Positions 9,278 through 18,036 of a stretch of DNA of 64,000 nucleotides are shown piece after piece. Where the stretch lies: the NCBI RefSeq assembly GCF_001519055.1, contig NZ_KQ954286.1, positions 201,972-265,971 of the forward strand. Reading direction: 5' to 3'. A model generated the notes under the pieces. That model worked only from the letters and a program-made list of their open reading frames with translations. It was not told the origin of the DNA and ran no database searches. Positions within the stretch are counted from its first letter, which is position 1. Every line of letters begins with the position of its first letter. The position numbers and the translations under genes were made by a program. This DNA is from Novosphingobium sp. Fuku2-ISO-50 (GTDB lineage Bacteria; Pseudomonadota; Alphaproteobacteria; Sphingomonadales; Sphingomonadaceae).

Positions 9278-9576
9278 GCCGCGCCACCGGTCTGGGTGAT
9301 CTTGGCAGGACGCGCTTCGCCGGTCTTGTACGTCACTTCAAACCGATCGCTAACAGTGTCACGCACTGCATTGAAAAAACGGGCACAACCATGCGCATGG
9401 CGCCAGCGTTCGGCATGAAGCCCACGCGTGTTGCTGCGGATATAGAGATAACCCTCCCACTCGCTGTCGGTGAGCGCCGAAGGATCGAGCGGGCGCGCGA
9501 TATGCGCCTCGCCGCCATAGGTGAATTCCACCTCGGGGCGATCTTCCTCGCAATAAGGGCAATGGATCAAAATCAT
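9274..9576 (-). CDS. soxD: Sarcosine oxidase delta subunit
   Basis: A 100-residue zinc-binding subunit of heterotetrameric sarcosine oxidase. The metal ligands of the family are recognisable as Cys6 and Cys9 (CPYCEED) and His60 with Cys64 (RHAHGCARFFNAVRDT). The start MILIHCPYCEEDRP is the standard family start; the reading frame is open further upstream but that part overlaps soxB and is not coding. It lies 16 bases after soxB and overlaps soxA by ATGA, so the subunits are probably made in step. Confidence 0.96.
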   Translation of the reverse strand: MILIHCPYCEEDRPEVEFTYGGEAHIARPLDPSALTDSEWEGYLYIRSNTRGLHAERWRHAHGCARFFNAVRDTVSDRFEVTYKTGEARPAKITQTGGAA

Positions 9577-9592
9577 CGCGGGTCTCGCAATT

Positions 9593-10846
9593 TCAGTGCG
9601 CAACGGCTGCGGCAGCAGCCTCGTCGATAAACCGGCCCGTGCGGAACCGATCGAGATTGAAGGCTGCGTTGATGGCATTGGGCGCGTCATGCGCGATCGT
9701 ATAGGCCAGCAGATCGGCAGCGCCGGGCGTCGCCTTGAAGCCGCCGGTGCCCCAGCCGCAATTGACATAGAGCCCCGCAACCGGAGTCTTGCCCAGAATC
9801 GGCGAACGGTCGGGCGTGACATCGACGATCCCGCCCCACGAGCGCAACATGCGCATTCGCGTAAAGATCGGGAAAATCTCGCAGATTGCGGCCAGCGTAT
9901 GCTCGATGATGTGCAGCGCGCCGCGTTGCGAATAGCTGACATACTGGTCGGTCCCGGCGCCGATCACCAGCTCGCCCTTGTCGGACTGGCTGATATAGGC
10001 ATGCACCGTGTTCGACATGACGACGCAAGGGAAGATCGGTTTGACCGGCTCCGACACCAGCGCCTGCAAGGGATAGCTTTCGAGCGGGAAACGCAGCCCC
10101 GCCATGTCCATCACCACCGAAGTATTGCCCGCAGCAGATACCCCGATCTTCTTCGCGCCGATGAAGCCCTTTTCGGTATCGACGCCCAGCACAGCCCCGT
10201 CGGGGCCGCGACGGATGCCGGTGACCGCGCAATTCTGGATGATGTCGACCCCGCGCGCGACGGCGCCGCGCGCATAGCCCCAGATCACGGTATCATGCCG
10301 CGCCGTGCCGCCGCGCCGCTGCAGCGCGCCGCCGAGCACCGGATGGCGCGCATTGGGCGAAATGTCGAGCGGCGGGCAATAAGCCTTGCACTCTTCGGGG
10401 GTCAGCCATTCGTTGTCGACGCCATTGAGCCGGTTGGCATGAATGTGCCGCTTGAAGCTTTGAATATCATGGATATTGTGCGCCAGCATCAGCACGCCGC
10501 GCTTGGAATACATGACGTTGTAATTGAGCTCCTGGCTCAATCCGTCCCACATCTTCACCGCATGGTCGTAAAGATGCGCGCTTTCGTCATAGAGATAGTT
10601 GGAGCGGATGATCGTGGTGTTGCGCCCGCCGTTGCCGCCGCCGATCCAGCCCTTTTCGATCACCGCGACATTGGTGATGCCGTATTTCGCGGCCAGGTAA
10701 TAGGCCGCGCCAAGACCATGGCCGCCGCCGCCGATGATGATCACATCATAGGCGGGCTTTGGCGCCTTTTCGGGCCAGTGCTCGGGCCAGCCCTTGTGCC
10801 CGTTCATCGCCTCGGCGATGAGGTTAAGTCCGGAAAAGCGCTTCAT
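9593..10846 (-). CDS. soxB: Sarcosine oxidase beta subunit
   Basis: Catalytic flavin subunit of sarcosine oxidase. The 417-residue protein begins MKRFSGLNLIAEAMNGHKGW, the conserved family start. The dinucleotide motif YDVIIIGGGGHGLGAAYYLA is at about 33-52. TARHDTVIWGYARGA includes His184, which aligns with the histidine that binds FMN covalently in characterised heterotetrameric enzymes. WGGIVDVTPDRSPILG and NCGWGTGGFKATPGAA are further family blocks at the C-terminus. It starts 23 bases after the Rieske oxygenase, in the same operon as the dimethylglycine dehydrogenase, which supplies sarcosine. Confidence 0.97.
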   Translation of the reverse strand: MKRFSGLNLIAEAMNGHKGWPEHWPEKAPKPAYDVIIIGGGGHGLGAAYYLAAKYGITNVAVIEKGWIGGGNGGRNTTIIRSNYLYDESAHLYDHAVKMWDGLSQELNYNVMYSKRGVLMLAHNIHDIQSFKRHIHANRLNGVDNEWLTPEECKAYCPPLDISPNARHPVLGGALQRRGGTARHDTVIWGYARGAVARGVDIIQNCAVTGIRRGPDGAVLGVDTEKGFIGAKKIGVSAAGNTSVVMDMAGLRFPLESYPLQALVSEPVKPIFPCVVMSNTVHAYISQSDKGELVIGAGTDQYVSYSQRGALHIIEHTLAAICEIFPIFTRMRMLRSWGGIVDVTPDRSPILGKTPVAGLYVNCGWGTGGFKATPGAADLLAYTIAHDAPNAINAAFNLDRFRTGRFIDEAAAAAVAH

Positions 10847-10869
10847 TACAGAATGATCCAGTCCATTTC

Positions 10870-12126
10870 TCAGGCCGCTTCGATGGCGCGTTCGCTGGCT
10901 TCGACGTAAAATGTCTTGAACGCATCGACGAGCTTTTCCTCGACCGAATACAGCCCCTGGCGATAACCGTCGGTCATGATACCCTTGTGGTTCAGCGCCG
11001 CCAGATAGCTGTCTTGCGCATTGGTCGCGCGCCACACGGCGGCCAGGTTTTCGGGATCGTAATCGACGCCTTCGACCGCGTCCTCGTGGACCAGCCAGGT
11101 CGTGCGCAACAGCGTCTTGTCTGGGCCGAGCGGGGTCAGCGAAAACGTCACGACATGGTCGTTGCAGAAATGGTGCCAGCTATTGGGCTGGGTCCACACC
11201 GACAGGCTGCTCGGTTCATCAAGCCCGTGCGCCCAGATCGGGATGCGGCACGCCGGCTTACCGTCGAGCGTCTGCGACACCGCGCCATGCGCCAGCGGCA
11301 ATCGGGCGACGCGGTGCCAGCCGGTCCGGCCATTTTCCTCGGGGAACTCGATCAGGTCGTGATAGATCCCCAGATCCCGCCAATGCTGGCGCTGCGCCTC
11401 GAGCATGGCATCGAACGCGGCATCGTCGACCACATCTTCCGCGCCATCTTCGGGCAGGCCCTTGCCGAACCCGTAGGTCGACAGCGATTTCAGCAGTTCG
11501 GGGTGGTTCTGGTCGCAGTGGTAGCACTCGCGATTGTTTTCCATGACCAGCTTCCAGTTGGCCGGTTCGATCAGGGAATCCTGAACCGCGACTTTCAGCG
11601 TGTCGAGATTGTAGAGGCTGACCTGTTCGGCAATGTCAGCCTTGGCCCGGCCAAACGGCGGCGGGTTGTCCGACAGGCACACGAACAGCAATCCGGCAAC
11701 GTTTTCCAGCGCCACCGAAACCAGCCCGTGATCGGCCTTTTCGAATTCGTCGGGCATGTTGCGTGCCGCCAGCAGCTTGCCGTCGAGCCCGTAAGTCCAG
11801 AAGTGATAGGGGCAGATCAGGCGCGGAGAATTGCCGCTTGCCGCCTCGCAGATCCGGGCACCGCGATGGCGGCACGAATTGTAGAACGCGCGGATTTCAC
11901 CATCGCGCCCACGCACGATGATCACCTGGTTGTTGCCCAGTTCGAAAATGAACCAGTCGCCCGGATTTTTCGCCTGCGCCACGGTACCGGCATACAGCCA
12001 CACCGATTTGAGCATGACCTCGGTGTCGAAATGAAACGCCTCGTCACCGACGTACAGATCGCGCGGCAAGGTCATGCCCGCCCGGTCGTGTTTGAGCAGT
12101 TCGGCGATTGTGTCGAAAGTATGCAT
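10870..12126 (-). CDS. gbcA: Rieske oxygenase alpha subunit, probable glycine betaine demethylase
   Basis: Probably the oxygenase of the glycine betaine monooxygenase, which removes one methyl as formaldehyde to give dimethylglycine. The 418-residue length fits. The Rieske 2Fe-2S ligands are Cys85/His87 (CRHRGARIC) and Cys105/His108 (CPYHFW). The mononuclear iron site is in ENNRECYHCDQNHPE, with His203 and His208 as ligands. The gene lies 5 bases after the dimethylglycine dehydrogenase and just before soxB, which is the main reason for choosing betaine over carnitine or stachydrine. No gbcB-type ferredoxin reductase is next to it, so its electron donor must be encoded elsewhere. The symbol is by context. 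Confidence 0.75.
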   Translation of the reverse strand: MHTFDTIAELLKHDRAGMTLPRDLYVGDEAFHFDTEVMLKSVWLYAGTVAQAKNPGDWFIFELGNNQVIIVRGRDGEIRAFYNSCRHRGARICEAASGNSPRLICPYHFWTYGLDGKLLAARNMPDEFEKADHGLVSVALENVAGLLFVCLSDNPPPFGRAKADIAEQVSLYNLDTLKVAVQDSLIEPANWKLVMENNRECYHCDQNHPELLKSLSTYGFGKGLPEDGAEDVVDDAAFDAMLEAQRQHWRDLGIYHDLIEFPEENGRTGWHRVARLPLAHGAVSQTLDGKPACRIPIWAHGLDEPSSLSVWTQPNSWHHFCNDHVVTFSLTPLGPDKTLLRTTWLVHEDAVEGVDYDPENLAAVWRATNAQDSYLAALNHKGIMTDGYRQGLYSVEEKLVDAFKTFYVEASERAIEAA

Positions 12127-12131
12127 TGCGA

Positions 12132-14639
12132 TCAGCTCCGCAAGGCGTTGTTTTCAGGATCAAACGGCGATTCGGGGATGACCACGGCCCGGTGCGCGGT
12201 GCCCAGGATCGAAATTTCAAGCTCGGTGCCGACCGCAGCATGGTCCGGCCCGACCATCGCCAGCGCCAGGCTTTTGCCCACGCGCCAGCCATAACCGCCC
12301 GACGTCGCGCGACCGATCAGCGCGCCATCGCGATAGATTGGCTCCGACCCGCGCGCATCGGCGTCGGTCACGCCAAACACTTCGAGCGTCACGAGCTGCC
12401 ACTTCAGCCCGGCTTCCTTGTGCGCAAGAACGCCTTCGCGCCCCTTGTACGCCGGTTTCTTCATGCTGACAAAGCGTTCGAGGCCGCTTTCGAGCGCATT
12501 GTATTCGATCGACAGTTCGCGCGGGATCAGCTTGTAGCTCTTTTCCAGCGCCATCGCGGTCATCGCGCGAATGCCGAACGGCTTGATGTCGAATTCCGCG
12601 CCCGCCGCCATCAGCGTGTCGAAGATGTAGTTCTGCATCTCGATCGGGTGATGGATTTCCCAGCCCAGTTCGCCGATGAAATTGACGCGCAGCGCATCGA
12701 CCCGCGCCGCGCCGATCGAAATCGGCTTTCCGGTCAACCACGGGAATGCCGCATTCGACAGATCAGCGCCGGTTACTTTGGCCAGCACGTCGCGCGAACG
12801 CGGCCCGGCGAGCACCAGCACGCCCATCGCCGTGGTCAGCCGTTCAAACCGCACCGAACCATCGGTCGGCAGCGCCTTCAACAGATAATCATGGTCATGG
12901 CGTTCAAGCGCCCCTGCCGAGACGAGATAATAGGTCTGGGGCGCCTTTTTGTAGACGGTGAATTCGGCGCGGACCCCGCCTTCGTCGGTCAAAAGGTACG
13001 ACAGCGACAGCTTGCCGACTTTCTTGGGGACGACATTCGACAACAGGCCGTTGAGCCAATCCTCGGCACCGGGGCCGGTGATCAGGCACTTGGCAAAGGC
13101 GCTCATGTCCTGAAGGCCGACCTTTTCCGAAACGTGGCGGCATTCGGCGCCGACGAATTCGAAATAGTTCGAGCGACGGAACGACCACTTTTCGCGGATC
13201 GGTTCGCCCGGCACGACCGGGTGATTTTCGTTGAGAATGGTATCGGCCTTGTCGAGATCGGCCTCGGTCAGCTCATAGCCCCTGGGCGCAAACCAGTTGG
13301 GGCGTTCCCAGCCGAACACCGAACCGAACACCGCGCCCAGATCCTTCATCCGATCATAGCACGGCGTGCGGCGCAGCGCGCGCGCCGCTTCGCGCTCTTC
13401 GTCAGGGTAGTGGATCGAAAACACTTTGGCATAGGCTTCTTCATTCTTTTCGATGAGATAGCCTTCGCCGGCATAGTCGCCAAAGCGGCGCGGATCGACA
13501 CCCATCATGTCGATCGTCGGCTCGCCGTTGACGATCCATTCCGCCAGCTGCCAACCGGCACCGCCGGCTGCGGTGATGCCGAAGGAATGGCCTTCGTTGA
13601 GCCAGAAGTTCTTCTTGTCCCAGGCAGGTCCGACGATGGGCGACCCGTCGGGCGTATAGGCAATGGCGCCGTTGTAGACTTTCTTCACGCCGACTTCGCC
13701 AAACGCGGGAACGCGGGCGATGGCGGAAAGGATATAGGGCTCAAGCCGATCGAGCGCGTCGGGGAACAGTTCGTATTCGCTGTTCGCCGCCGGACCCTTT
13801 ACATAGCATGCAGGCGCGCCGATTTCGTAGGGCCCGAGCAAGAGACCGCCGGCTTCTTCGCGCATGTACCAGCTGGCGTCGGATTCGCGCAGTACGCCCA
13901 TTTCGGGCAGGCCCTGACGCTTGCGCTCCATGATCGCCGGGTGCTGCTCGGTCACGATATATTGATGCTCGACCGGGACCACCGGAATGTCGAGCCCGAT
14001 CATTTCGCCGGTCTGACGGGCAAAGCTGCCGGTCGCCGACACGACATGTTCGCAGGTGATTTCGCCCTGATCGGTCGTGACCACCCATTCGCCATTGGCC
14101 TTTTGCACAATGCCGGTGACGGTGGTGTTCCGATAGATCGTGGCGCCGCGCTGCCGCGCCCCCTTGGCCAGCGCCTGAGTCAGGTCGGCAGGCTGAATAT
14201 AGCCGTCGGCCGGATGCTGGATCGCACCGAGAATGCCGTCGGTTTCGGCCAGCGGCCACACTTCGCGAACTTGCTCGGGGGTCAGCCAGTTGACGTCGAC
14301 GCCGATCGTCTTGGCCACGCCCGCGTAATAGCGGTATTCGTCCATGCGGTCCTGGCTGGTCGCCAGACGGATGTTGGAAACCCTGGAAAAGCCCACATTC
14401 AGCTCGGTCTCCGCCTCAAGCGAGGGGTAGAAATCGACCGAATACTGATGCAGCTTGCCGACCGAATAGCTGAGGTTGAACAGCGGCAAAAGACCTGCGG
14501 CATGCCAGGTCGAACCCGAGGTCAGCTCCTTGCGCTCGATCAGCACGACGTCCGACCAGCCGAGCTTGGCCAGGTGATACAGCGTACTGACGCCAACCAC
14601 CCCGCCACCAATCACCACCACGCGCGCTGTCGTCTTCAT
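12132..14639 (-). CDS. Dimethylglycine dehydrogenase-like FAD/GcvT oxidoreductase
   Basis: Probably oxidises dimethylglycine to sarcosine, passing the methyl to THF and electrons to ETF. The 835 residues divide into an N-terminal DAO-type FAD domain (VVVIGGGVVGVSTLYHLAKL, residues 7-26), a linker domain, and a C-terminal GcvT folate domain (about 430-830, including NFIGELGWEIHHPIEMQNY). GSTWHAAGLLPLF contains His46, which aligns with the covalent FAD histidine of the DMGDH/sarcosine dehydrogenase group. It is the first gene of the operon that continues with the Rieske oxygenase and soxBDAG. Sarcosine dehydrogenase is the closest alternative, but soxBDAG already covers sarcosine. The operon promoter should lie in 14640-14809. 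Confidence 0.87.
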   Translation of the reverse strand: MKTTARVVVIGGGVVGVSTLYHLAKLGWSDVVLIERKELTSGSTWHAAGLLPLFNLSYSVGKLHQYSVDFYPSLEAETELNVGFSRVSNIRLATSQDRMDEYRYYAGVAKTIGVDVNWLTPEQVREVWPLAETDGILGAIQHPADGYIQPADLTQALAKGARQRGATIYRNTTVTGIVQKANGEWVVTTDQGEITCEHVVSATGSFARQTGEMIGLDIPVVPVEHQYIVTEQHPAIMERKRQGLPEMGVLRESDASWYMREEAGGLLLGPYEIGAPACYVKGPAANSEYELFPDALDRLEPYILSAIARVPAFGEVGVKKVYNGAIAYTPDGSPIVGPAWDKKNFWLNEGHSFGITAAGGAGWQLAEWIVNGEPTIDMMGVDPRRFGDYAGEGYLIEKNEEAYAKVFSIHYPDEEREAARALRRTPCYDRMKDLGAVFGSVFGWERPNWFAPRGYELTEADLDKADTILNENHPVVPGEPIREKWSFRRSNYFEFVGAECRHVSEKVGLQDMSAFAKCLITGPGAEDWLNGLLSNVVPKKVGKLSLSYLLTDEGGVRAEFTVYKKAPQTYYLVSAGALERHDHDYLLKALPTDGSVRFERLTTAMGVLVLAGPRSRDVLAKVTGADLSNAAFPWLTGKPISIGAARVDALRVNFIGELGWEIHHPIEMQNYIFDTLMAAGAEFDIKPFGIRAMTAMALEKSYKLIPRELSIEYNALESGLERFVSMKKPAYKGREGVLAHKEAGLKWQLVTLEVFGVTDADARGSEPIYRDGALIGRATSGGYGWRVGKSLALAMVGPDHAAVGTELEISILGTAHRAVVIPESPFDPENNALRS

Positions 14640-14809
14640 GCTCGCCCCTCAGGCTTTTCAAACCGATGTGAACCCACGGTATGCCAGTTTCACGCCCCCC
14701 TCGCCAAGGCCGCTTATCCTCATACGAAACACTAATGACCAATATCAGCAAAACTTAAATCAAAGGCGCAAACCGGGCGCAGTCATGATGGCGCCCCTTT
14801 TTCACGCAC

Positions 14810-14841
14810 GATGCCCCGGAACCTTGCGGAACCGGGGCATC
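14810..14841 (-). terminator. Hairpin after the minus-strand TonB receptor of the twin pair
   Basis: GATGCCCCGG (14810-14819) and CCGGGGCATC (14832-14841) make a perfect 10-bp stem with a 12-base loop, 23 bases beyond the receptor stop. No T run follows, so termination may need help from Rho. An almost identical hairpin follows the sister receptor at 20531-20563. Confidence 0.7.
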
Positions 14842-14864
14842 TCGGCGTTCAGATCGGCAACACC

Positions 14865-17321
14865 TCAGAAGTGATAGCGGACATTGATCCCCCAGGTGCG
14901 CGGCCGGTTGTAAACCGACTGGGTTGCGCCGGAATAGTACACCCCGTCGTAAGCATAGATCCGATAGGCCCGGTTGAAGATATTGTTCACATAAAAGGCC
15001 AGATCGACATTGCTGCCCTTCGGGGTAAACCCGATGCGCGCGTTTTCGACATGGTACGCCGGCTCCTCTTCGACCGGAGCGCACATCAAGGTAAAGCACA
15101 TGTGCGACTGGTACATGGCATCAGCCTGGATCATCGCATTGCCGCCGGCCAGCGGGAATTCATAACGCACCAGCGCATTGCCCGACCAGTGCGGCGCCTG
15201 CGGCAGGTCATGTTCGACAACCGTCACGCCGTCGGGCAACGTCACGTTGGGGACATGGCTTTCTTCCCATGAACCCGTCAGATTGAGCGTCAGGCCGTCA
15301 ATCGGGTGCGAACTGAATTCAGCCTCGATCCCTTTTGCCTTGGCCTGCAGGTTGACGATTTCCTGCGTATAACCGACTTGCTCGAACGCCTGATAATTGT
15401 GGTAATCGTAATAGTAGGCGACGATGTTCAGGCTCGAATGGCCGGGCAGACTGGTCTTGATGCCCACTTCATAGTCATTGAGCACTTCAGGGCGGAACGC
15501 GATGCCGTTGATCGTGTCATAGACCGCCTGCCCCGGGAACGGCGTGCCGGTCGAGAAGCTGAAGCCGCCCGACTTGGAACCCCGGTTGTAGCTGGCATAA
15601 AGCAGCGTGTTGGTCGTTGGCTTGTAGTCCACTTCGGCCCGCACGGTCACCCCGGAGTAGTTGGGGTGGGTGTCAGCGGGCGTCGCCGTGATCGTGCCGC
15701 CGGTAGTCGCGCCGGTAGGATCGTTGAACGAGATCCCGTCGGGGCAATAGTGCATGGTAAAGCCTGACCAGTATTCCTGGCCGTTATAACAGCCAAGTTT
15801 GTGGTCATGCCAATAGCGCGCGCCCAAAATCAGCTTCCACTGATCATTGGCCTTGAATTCGTCCTGTGCGAAAAATGCAAAGCTTCGGGTCTGCTGATAG
15901 AACTGCACCTGCGGATCATACTGATCGAAGGGCGTGGCATATTGCGCGGCAAAATGGCTTTCGATCGACATCCCGAACGCGCCGAACACCAGATAGTTTT
16001 TGCCGAAGCTGGTCGCCGCGCGCAGTTCTTCGGAAACCTGGTTCATCCGGTCCCGCTGATTGAAGATCGTACCCGGCGCGTAGCAGGTCACCGAGGGAAT
16101 GCCGGGGCAAGGACCGGGCGTATAGGTCGCGCCCTGCACATAGGGAAATTCGGGCTGGCTATCGCCCATTTCGTTGTAAAACTTGTTGAGGTATTGATAG
16201 TCGGTGATCGACGTCAGGTCGAACAAGCCGACTTTGGCATCCATCCGGTAAGTCGCGCCAAAGAACTGGCGCTCGACTCCCGGGTCGCCGGTCGCCGCAA
16301 TCGTCCAGGGATTGCCGCCTTGCCACGCGATTACCGACGGGTTGAAATAGCCCGTGCCCATCGCGCCCGGCTTGTTGCCGCTCGTCGCGGCCCAGAGGCC
16401 GCAGACCTGGTTGGGTGCGAGGTTTACACCCTGGTCCTGCGCATTGGGGCACGATGGCGACAGCGCGTACATCGCCCCCTGCCGCTCGTGATCCGCCTCG
16501 GTATAACGCAGCGTCAGCTTGGCCTTGAAATCGCTCGACGGTTCCCATTTGAAAATGCCGCGCAGCGCCCAATGGTTGTTGGCGCCACGGTTGGGCTGGC
16601 CGGGGATCACGTCCTTGATATAGCCATCGTCGCGGTCATAGAGGCCCGAGACGCGCACGTCGAAATCCTTGGCGATCTGCCCCTGCAACGCGCCCTCGAC
16701 AATGACCTCGTTGAACCGGCCGTAAGTCGCGGACAGATAGCCCGCAGTCTGGTCGGTCGGCTGCGTGGAAATGAACTGTACCGCGCCGCCGGTGGCATTG
16801 CGGCCAAACAGCGTGCCCTGCGGCCCGCGCAGCGCTTCGGCGCGTGCCAGATCGAAAATCGGGAAGCCGGCGGTCGACATCGTCGATGAATAGCTGTCAT
16901 CCTGATAGACGGCGACCGGCGGCTCCTGTTCGTCGCCATAGGAATTCTGTGCCACCCCGCGCATGTTGAACACCACCTGCGACGAGGCATAGGCATTGAA
17001 GCGCAAATTGGGCACGGCCCGAACGACGTCGGTCGCATTGGTGATATTGAGGTCTTTGATCGTTTCCTTGTCGAGCACGGTGATCGCGATGCCGACGTCC
17101 TTCAGCTTCTGCTCGCGATGCTGCGCGGTCACGACGATGTCGGTCGATCCGGTCGTCGACAGGCTTGCGTCGGCAGGCGCCGCCTGGGCCATCGCGCAAT
17201 CGGGGCCGAACGCGATCAGCGCGGCCCCGGCCATCAGACCGGCGGTGATGGCACGGTGGGCGGCCGTTCGACTCTTGCCCGGCATTTGGCCCATCGGGCC
17301 CTGTTGTACAGTCCTTGACAT
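14865..17321 (-). CDS. TonB-dependent outer-membrane receptor (twin A)
   Basis: An 818-residue TonB-dependent receptor for energised import across the outer membrane. A signal peptide ends near residue 46 (ITAGLMAGAALIAFGPDCAM, then AQA). The plug begins at DIVVTAQHREQKLKDVGIAI and contains ARAEALRGPQGTLFGRNATG, the usual plug motif. The barrel ends in WGINVRYHF with the terminal Phe of outer-membrane proteins. GAAGGGGAGC sits before the ATG. It is closely similar over its whole length to the divergent receptor at 18037-20490. Its position after the betaine operon suggests uptake of a substrate for it, or of a choline-type precursor, but the sequence does not identify the ligand. Conserved Cys pairs in the barrel are unusual. 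Confidence 0.95.
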   Translation of the reverse strand: MSRTVQQGPMGQMPGKSRTAAHRAITAGLMAGAALIAFGPDCAMAQAAPADASLSTTGSTDIVVTAQHREQKLKDVGIAITVLDKETIKDLNITNATDVVRAVPNLRFNAYASSQVVFNMRGVAQNSYGDEQEPPVAVYQDDSYSSTMSTAGFPIFDLARAEALRGPQGTLFGRNATGGAVQFISTQPTDQTAGYLSATYGRFNEVIVEGALQGQIAKDFDVRVSGLYDRDDGYIKDVIPGQPNRGANNHWALRGIFKWEPSSDFKAKLTLRYTEADHERQGAMYALSPSCPNAQDQGVNLAPNQVCGLWAATSGNKPGAMGTGYFNPSVIAWQGGNPWTIAATGDPGVERQFFGATYRMDAKVGLFDLTSITDYQYLNKFYNEMGDSQPEFPYVQGATYTPGPCPGIPSVTCYAPGTIFNQRDRMNQVSEELRAATSFGKNYLVFGAFGMSIESHFAAQYATPFDQYDPQVQFYQQTRSFAFFAQDEFKANDQWKLILGARYWHDHKLGCYNGQEYWSGFTMHYCPDGISFNDPTGATTGGTITATPADTHPNYSGVTVRAEVDYKPTTNTLLYASYNRGSKSGGFSFSTGTPFPGQAVYDTINGIAFRPEVLNDYEVGIKTSLPGHSSLNIVAYYYDYHNYQAFEQVGYTQEIVNLQAKAKGIEAEFSSHPIDGLTLNLTGSWEESHVPNVTLPDGVTVVEHDLPQAPHWSGNALVRYEFPLAGGNAMIQADAMYQSHMCFTLMCAPVEEEPAYHVENARIGFTPKGSNVDLAFYVNNIFNRAYRIYAYDGVYYSGATQSVYNRPRTWGINVRYHF

Positions 17322-17483
17322 TGATAGCTCCCCTTCAAGCCATCTGAAACCCGATGGCGCTTTTCTTGATCAACCCGTTCCCAGTGCCAAAAGGTGCCTC
17401 AAGCGCCGCAACGCAGCAAGACGTCCGCCCCACCCTTTTTAGGGTTCGAGACGCCTCGAAACGCGTCGTAAAAATTCCTTAAT

Positions 17484-17506
17484 ATAACATATTATCAATA
17501 TGTTAT
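17484..17506. repeat. 23-bp palindrome, likely operator
   Basis: ATAACATATT and AATATGTTAT form perfect 10-bp arms around ATC. The AT-rich symmetric form is typical of dimeric regulator sites. It lies 163 bases upstream of the minus-strand receptor start. Confidence 0.6.
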
Positions 17507-17752
17507 GCGGTATTTTTGGGGCAACTTACTCTTTCGGCCACTTTGTATCGGCAATAAATTTTATTTCCTGACGGTCTTTTTCATGGCCCCTGTCGCATTT
17601 TTGGCACTACCGGCGCAAAAGGCGTTCTCGACGATCCCTTCGCACGCCTGTTCGCAGCCATTTGCCGATTGCCGCAGGCGGGGCGATCAAAGGCCCCCGC
17701 GCTGACTTTCCGGCGCCTCCACCGCAGGAAGCAACGCGCTGAAATTCATGAT

Positions 17753-17769
17753 TTTGCTGCAGCAGCAAA
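17753..17769. repeat. 17-bp perfect palindrome between the twin receptors
   Basis: TTTGCTGC-A-GCAGCAAA is symmetric throughout. It could be a regulator site or the base of a small hairpin; no gene is near enough to choose. Confidence 0.5.
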
Positions 17770-17850
17770 GATCTCCGTCAGCGCCCTCCATCGGAAAAAG
17801 TTATCGTTTTCATAAGCATTTTTTAAAATGGTCGCACCCCGAAAAATCAT

Positions 17851-17872
17851 CTCAACAAATTGATTTATTGAG
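17851..17872. repeat. Imperfect palindrome upstream of the plus-strand twin receptor
   Basis: CTCAACAAA and TTTATTGAG pair with one mismatch around TTGA, about 165 bases before the plus-strand receptor start. This is roughly the same distance as the 17484 palindrome from the minus-strand start, so the two may be matched operator positions, although their sequences differ. Confidence 0.45.
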
Positions 17873-18036
17873 CTTTTCGCTACCAGTTTGAAATTGCTGC
17901 AATGCCGCATCGCGTCAAAATCGACGCCTCGGCCCGCTTGCCGAATTGCGACGTTTGATGCACCTTTTGCTCACAGGGAATGGGCCGATCGTGCATGGCG
18001 CGATCGGTTTTCAGATGGCTTGAAGGGAAGCTATCA

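Larger units (their letters stand above)
17322..18036. promoter_or_regulatory. Divergent control region between the twin receptors
   Basis: This 715-base gene-free region drives both receptors. About 90 bases next to each start (17322-17411 on minus, 17946-18036 on plus) are related copies. They share TTGCG.CG.TTGA.GCACCTTTTG and a near-identical stretch from TTTCAGATGGCTTGAAGGG to the ATG. The middle is AT-rich and holds three palindromes listed separately. Smaller symmetric pieces such as TTCGAG/CTCGAA at 17445-17460 are also present. A 66-codon open frame at 17505-17705 has no ribosome site or recognisable product, so I do not call a gene. Confidence 0.7.

Noticed and set aside
6008..9418. 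Very long open frame on the plus strand opposite soxA
   Set aside because: It runs antisense to a fully conserved soxA-soxD region, has low-complexity Arg/His-rich translation and no recognisable domain. GC-rich third positions create such frames.
12108..14735. Open frame of 875 codons opposite the dimethylglycine dehydrogenase
   Set aside because: Antisense artefact of a high-GC gene; no start signal, no conserved motif.
17505..17705. 66-codon open frame in the twin-receptor intergenic region
   Set aside because: No ribosome-binding site, starts at the edge of a palindrome, and no similarity that I recognise. It lies in otherwise non-coding AT-rich DNA.
17980..18036. ATG at 17980 as the start of twin receptor B
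   Set aside because: The ATG at 18037 has GAAGGGAAG before it, and the sister receptor starts at the matching place with the same leader.
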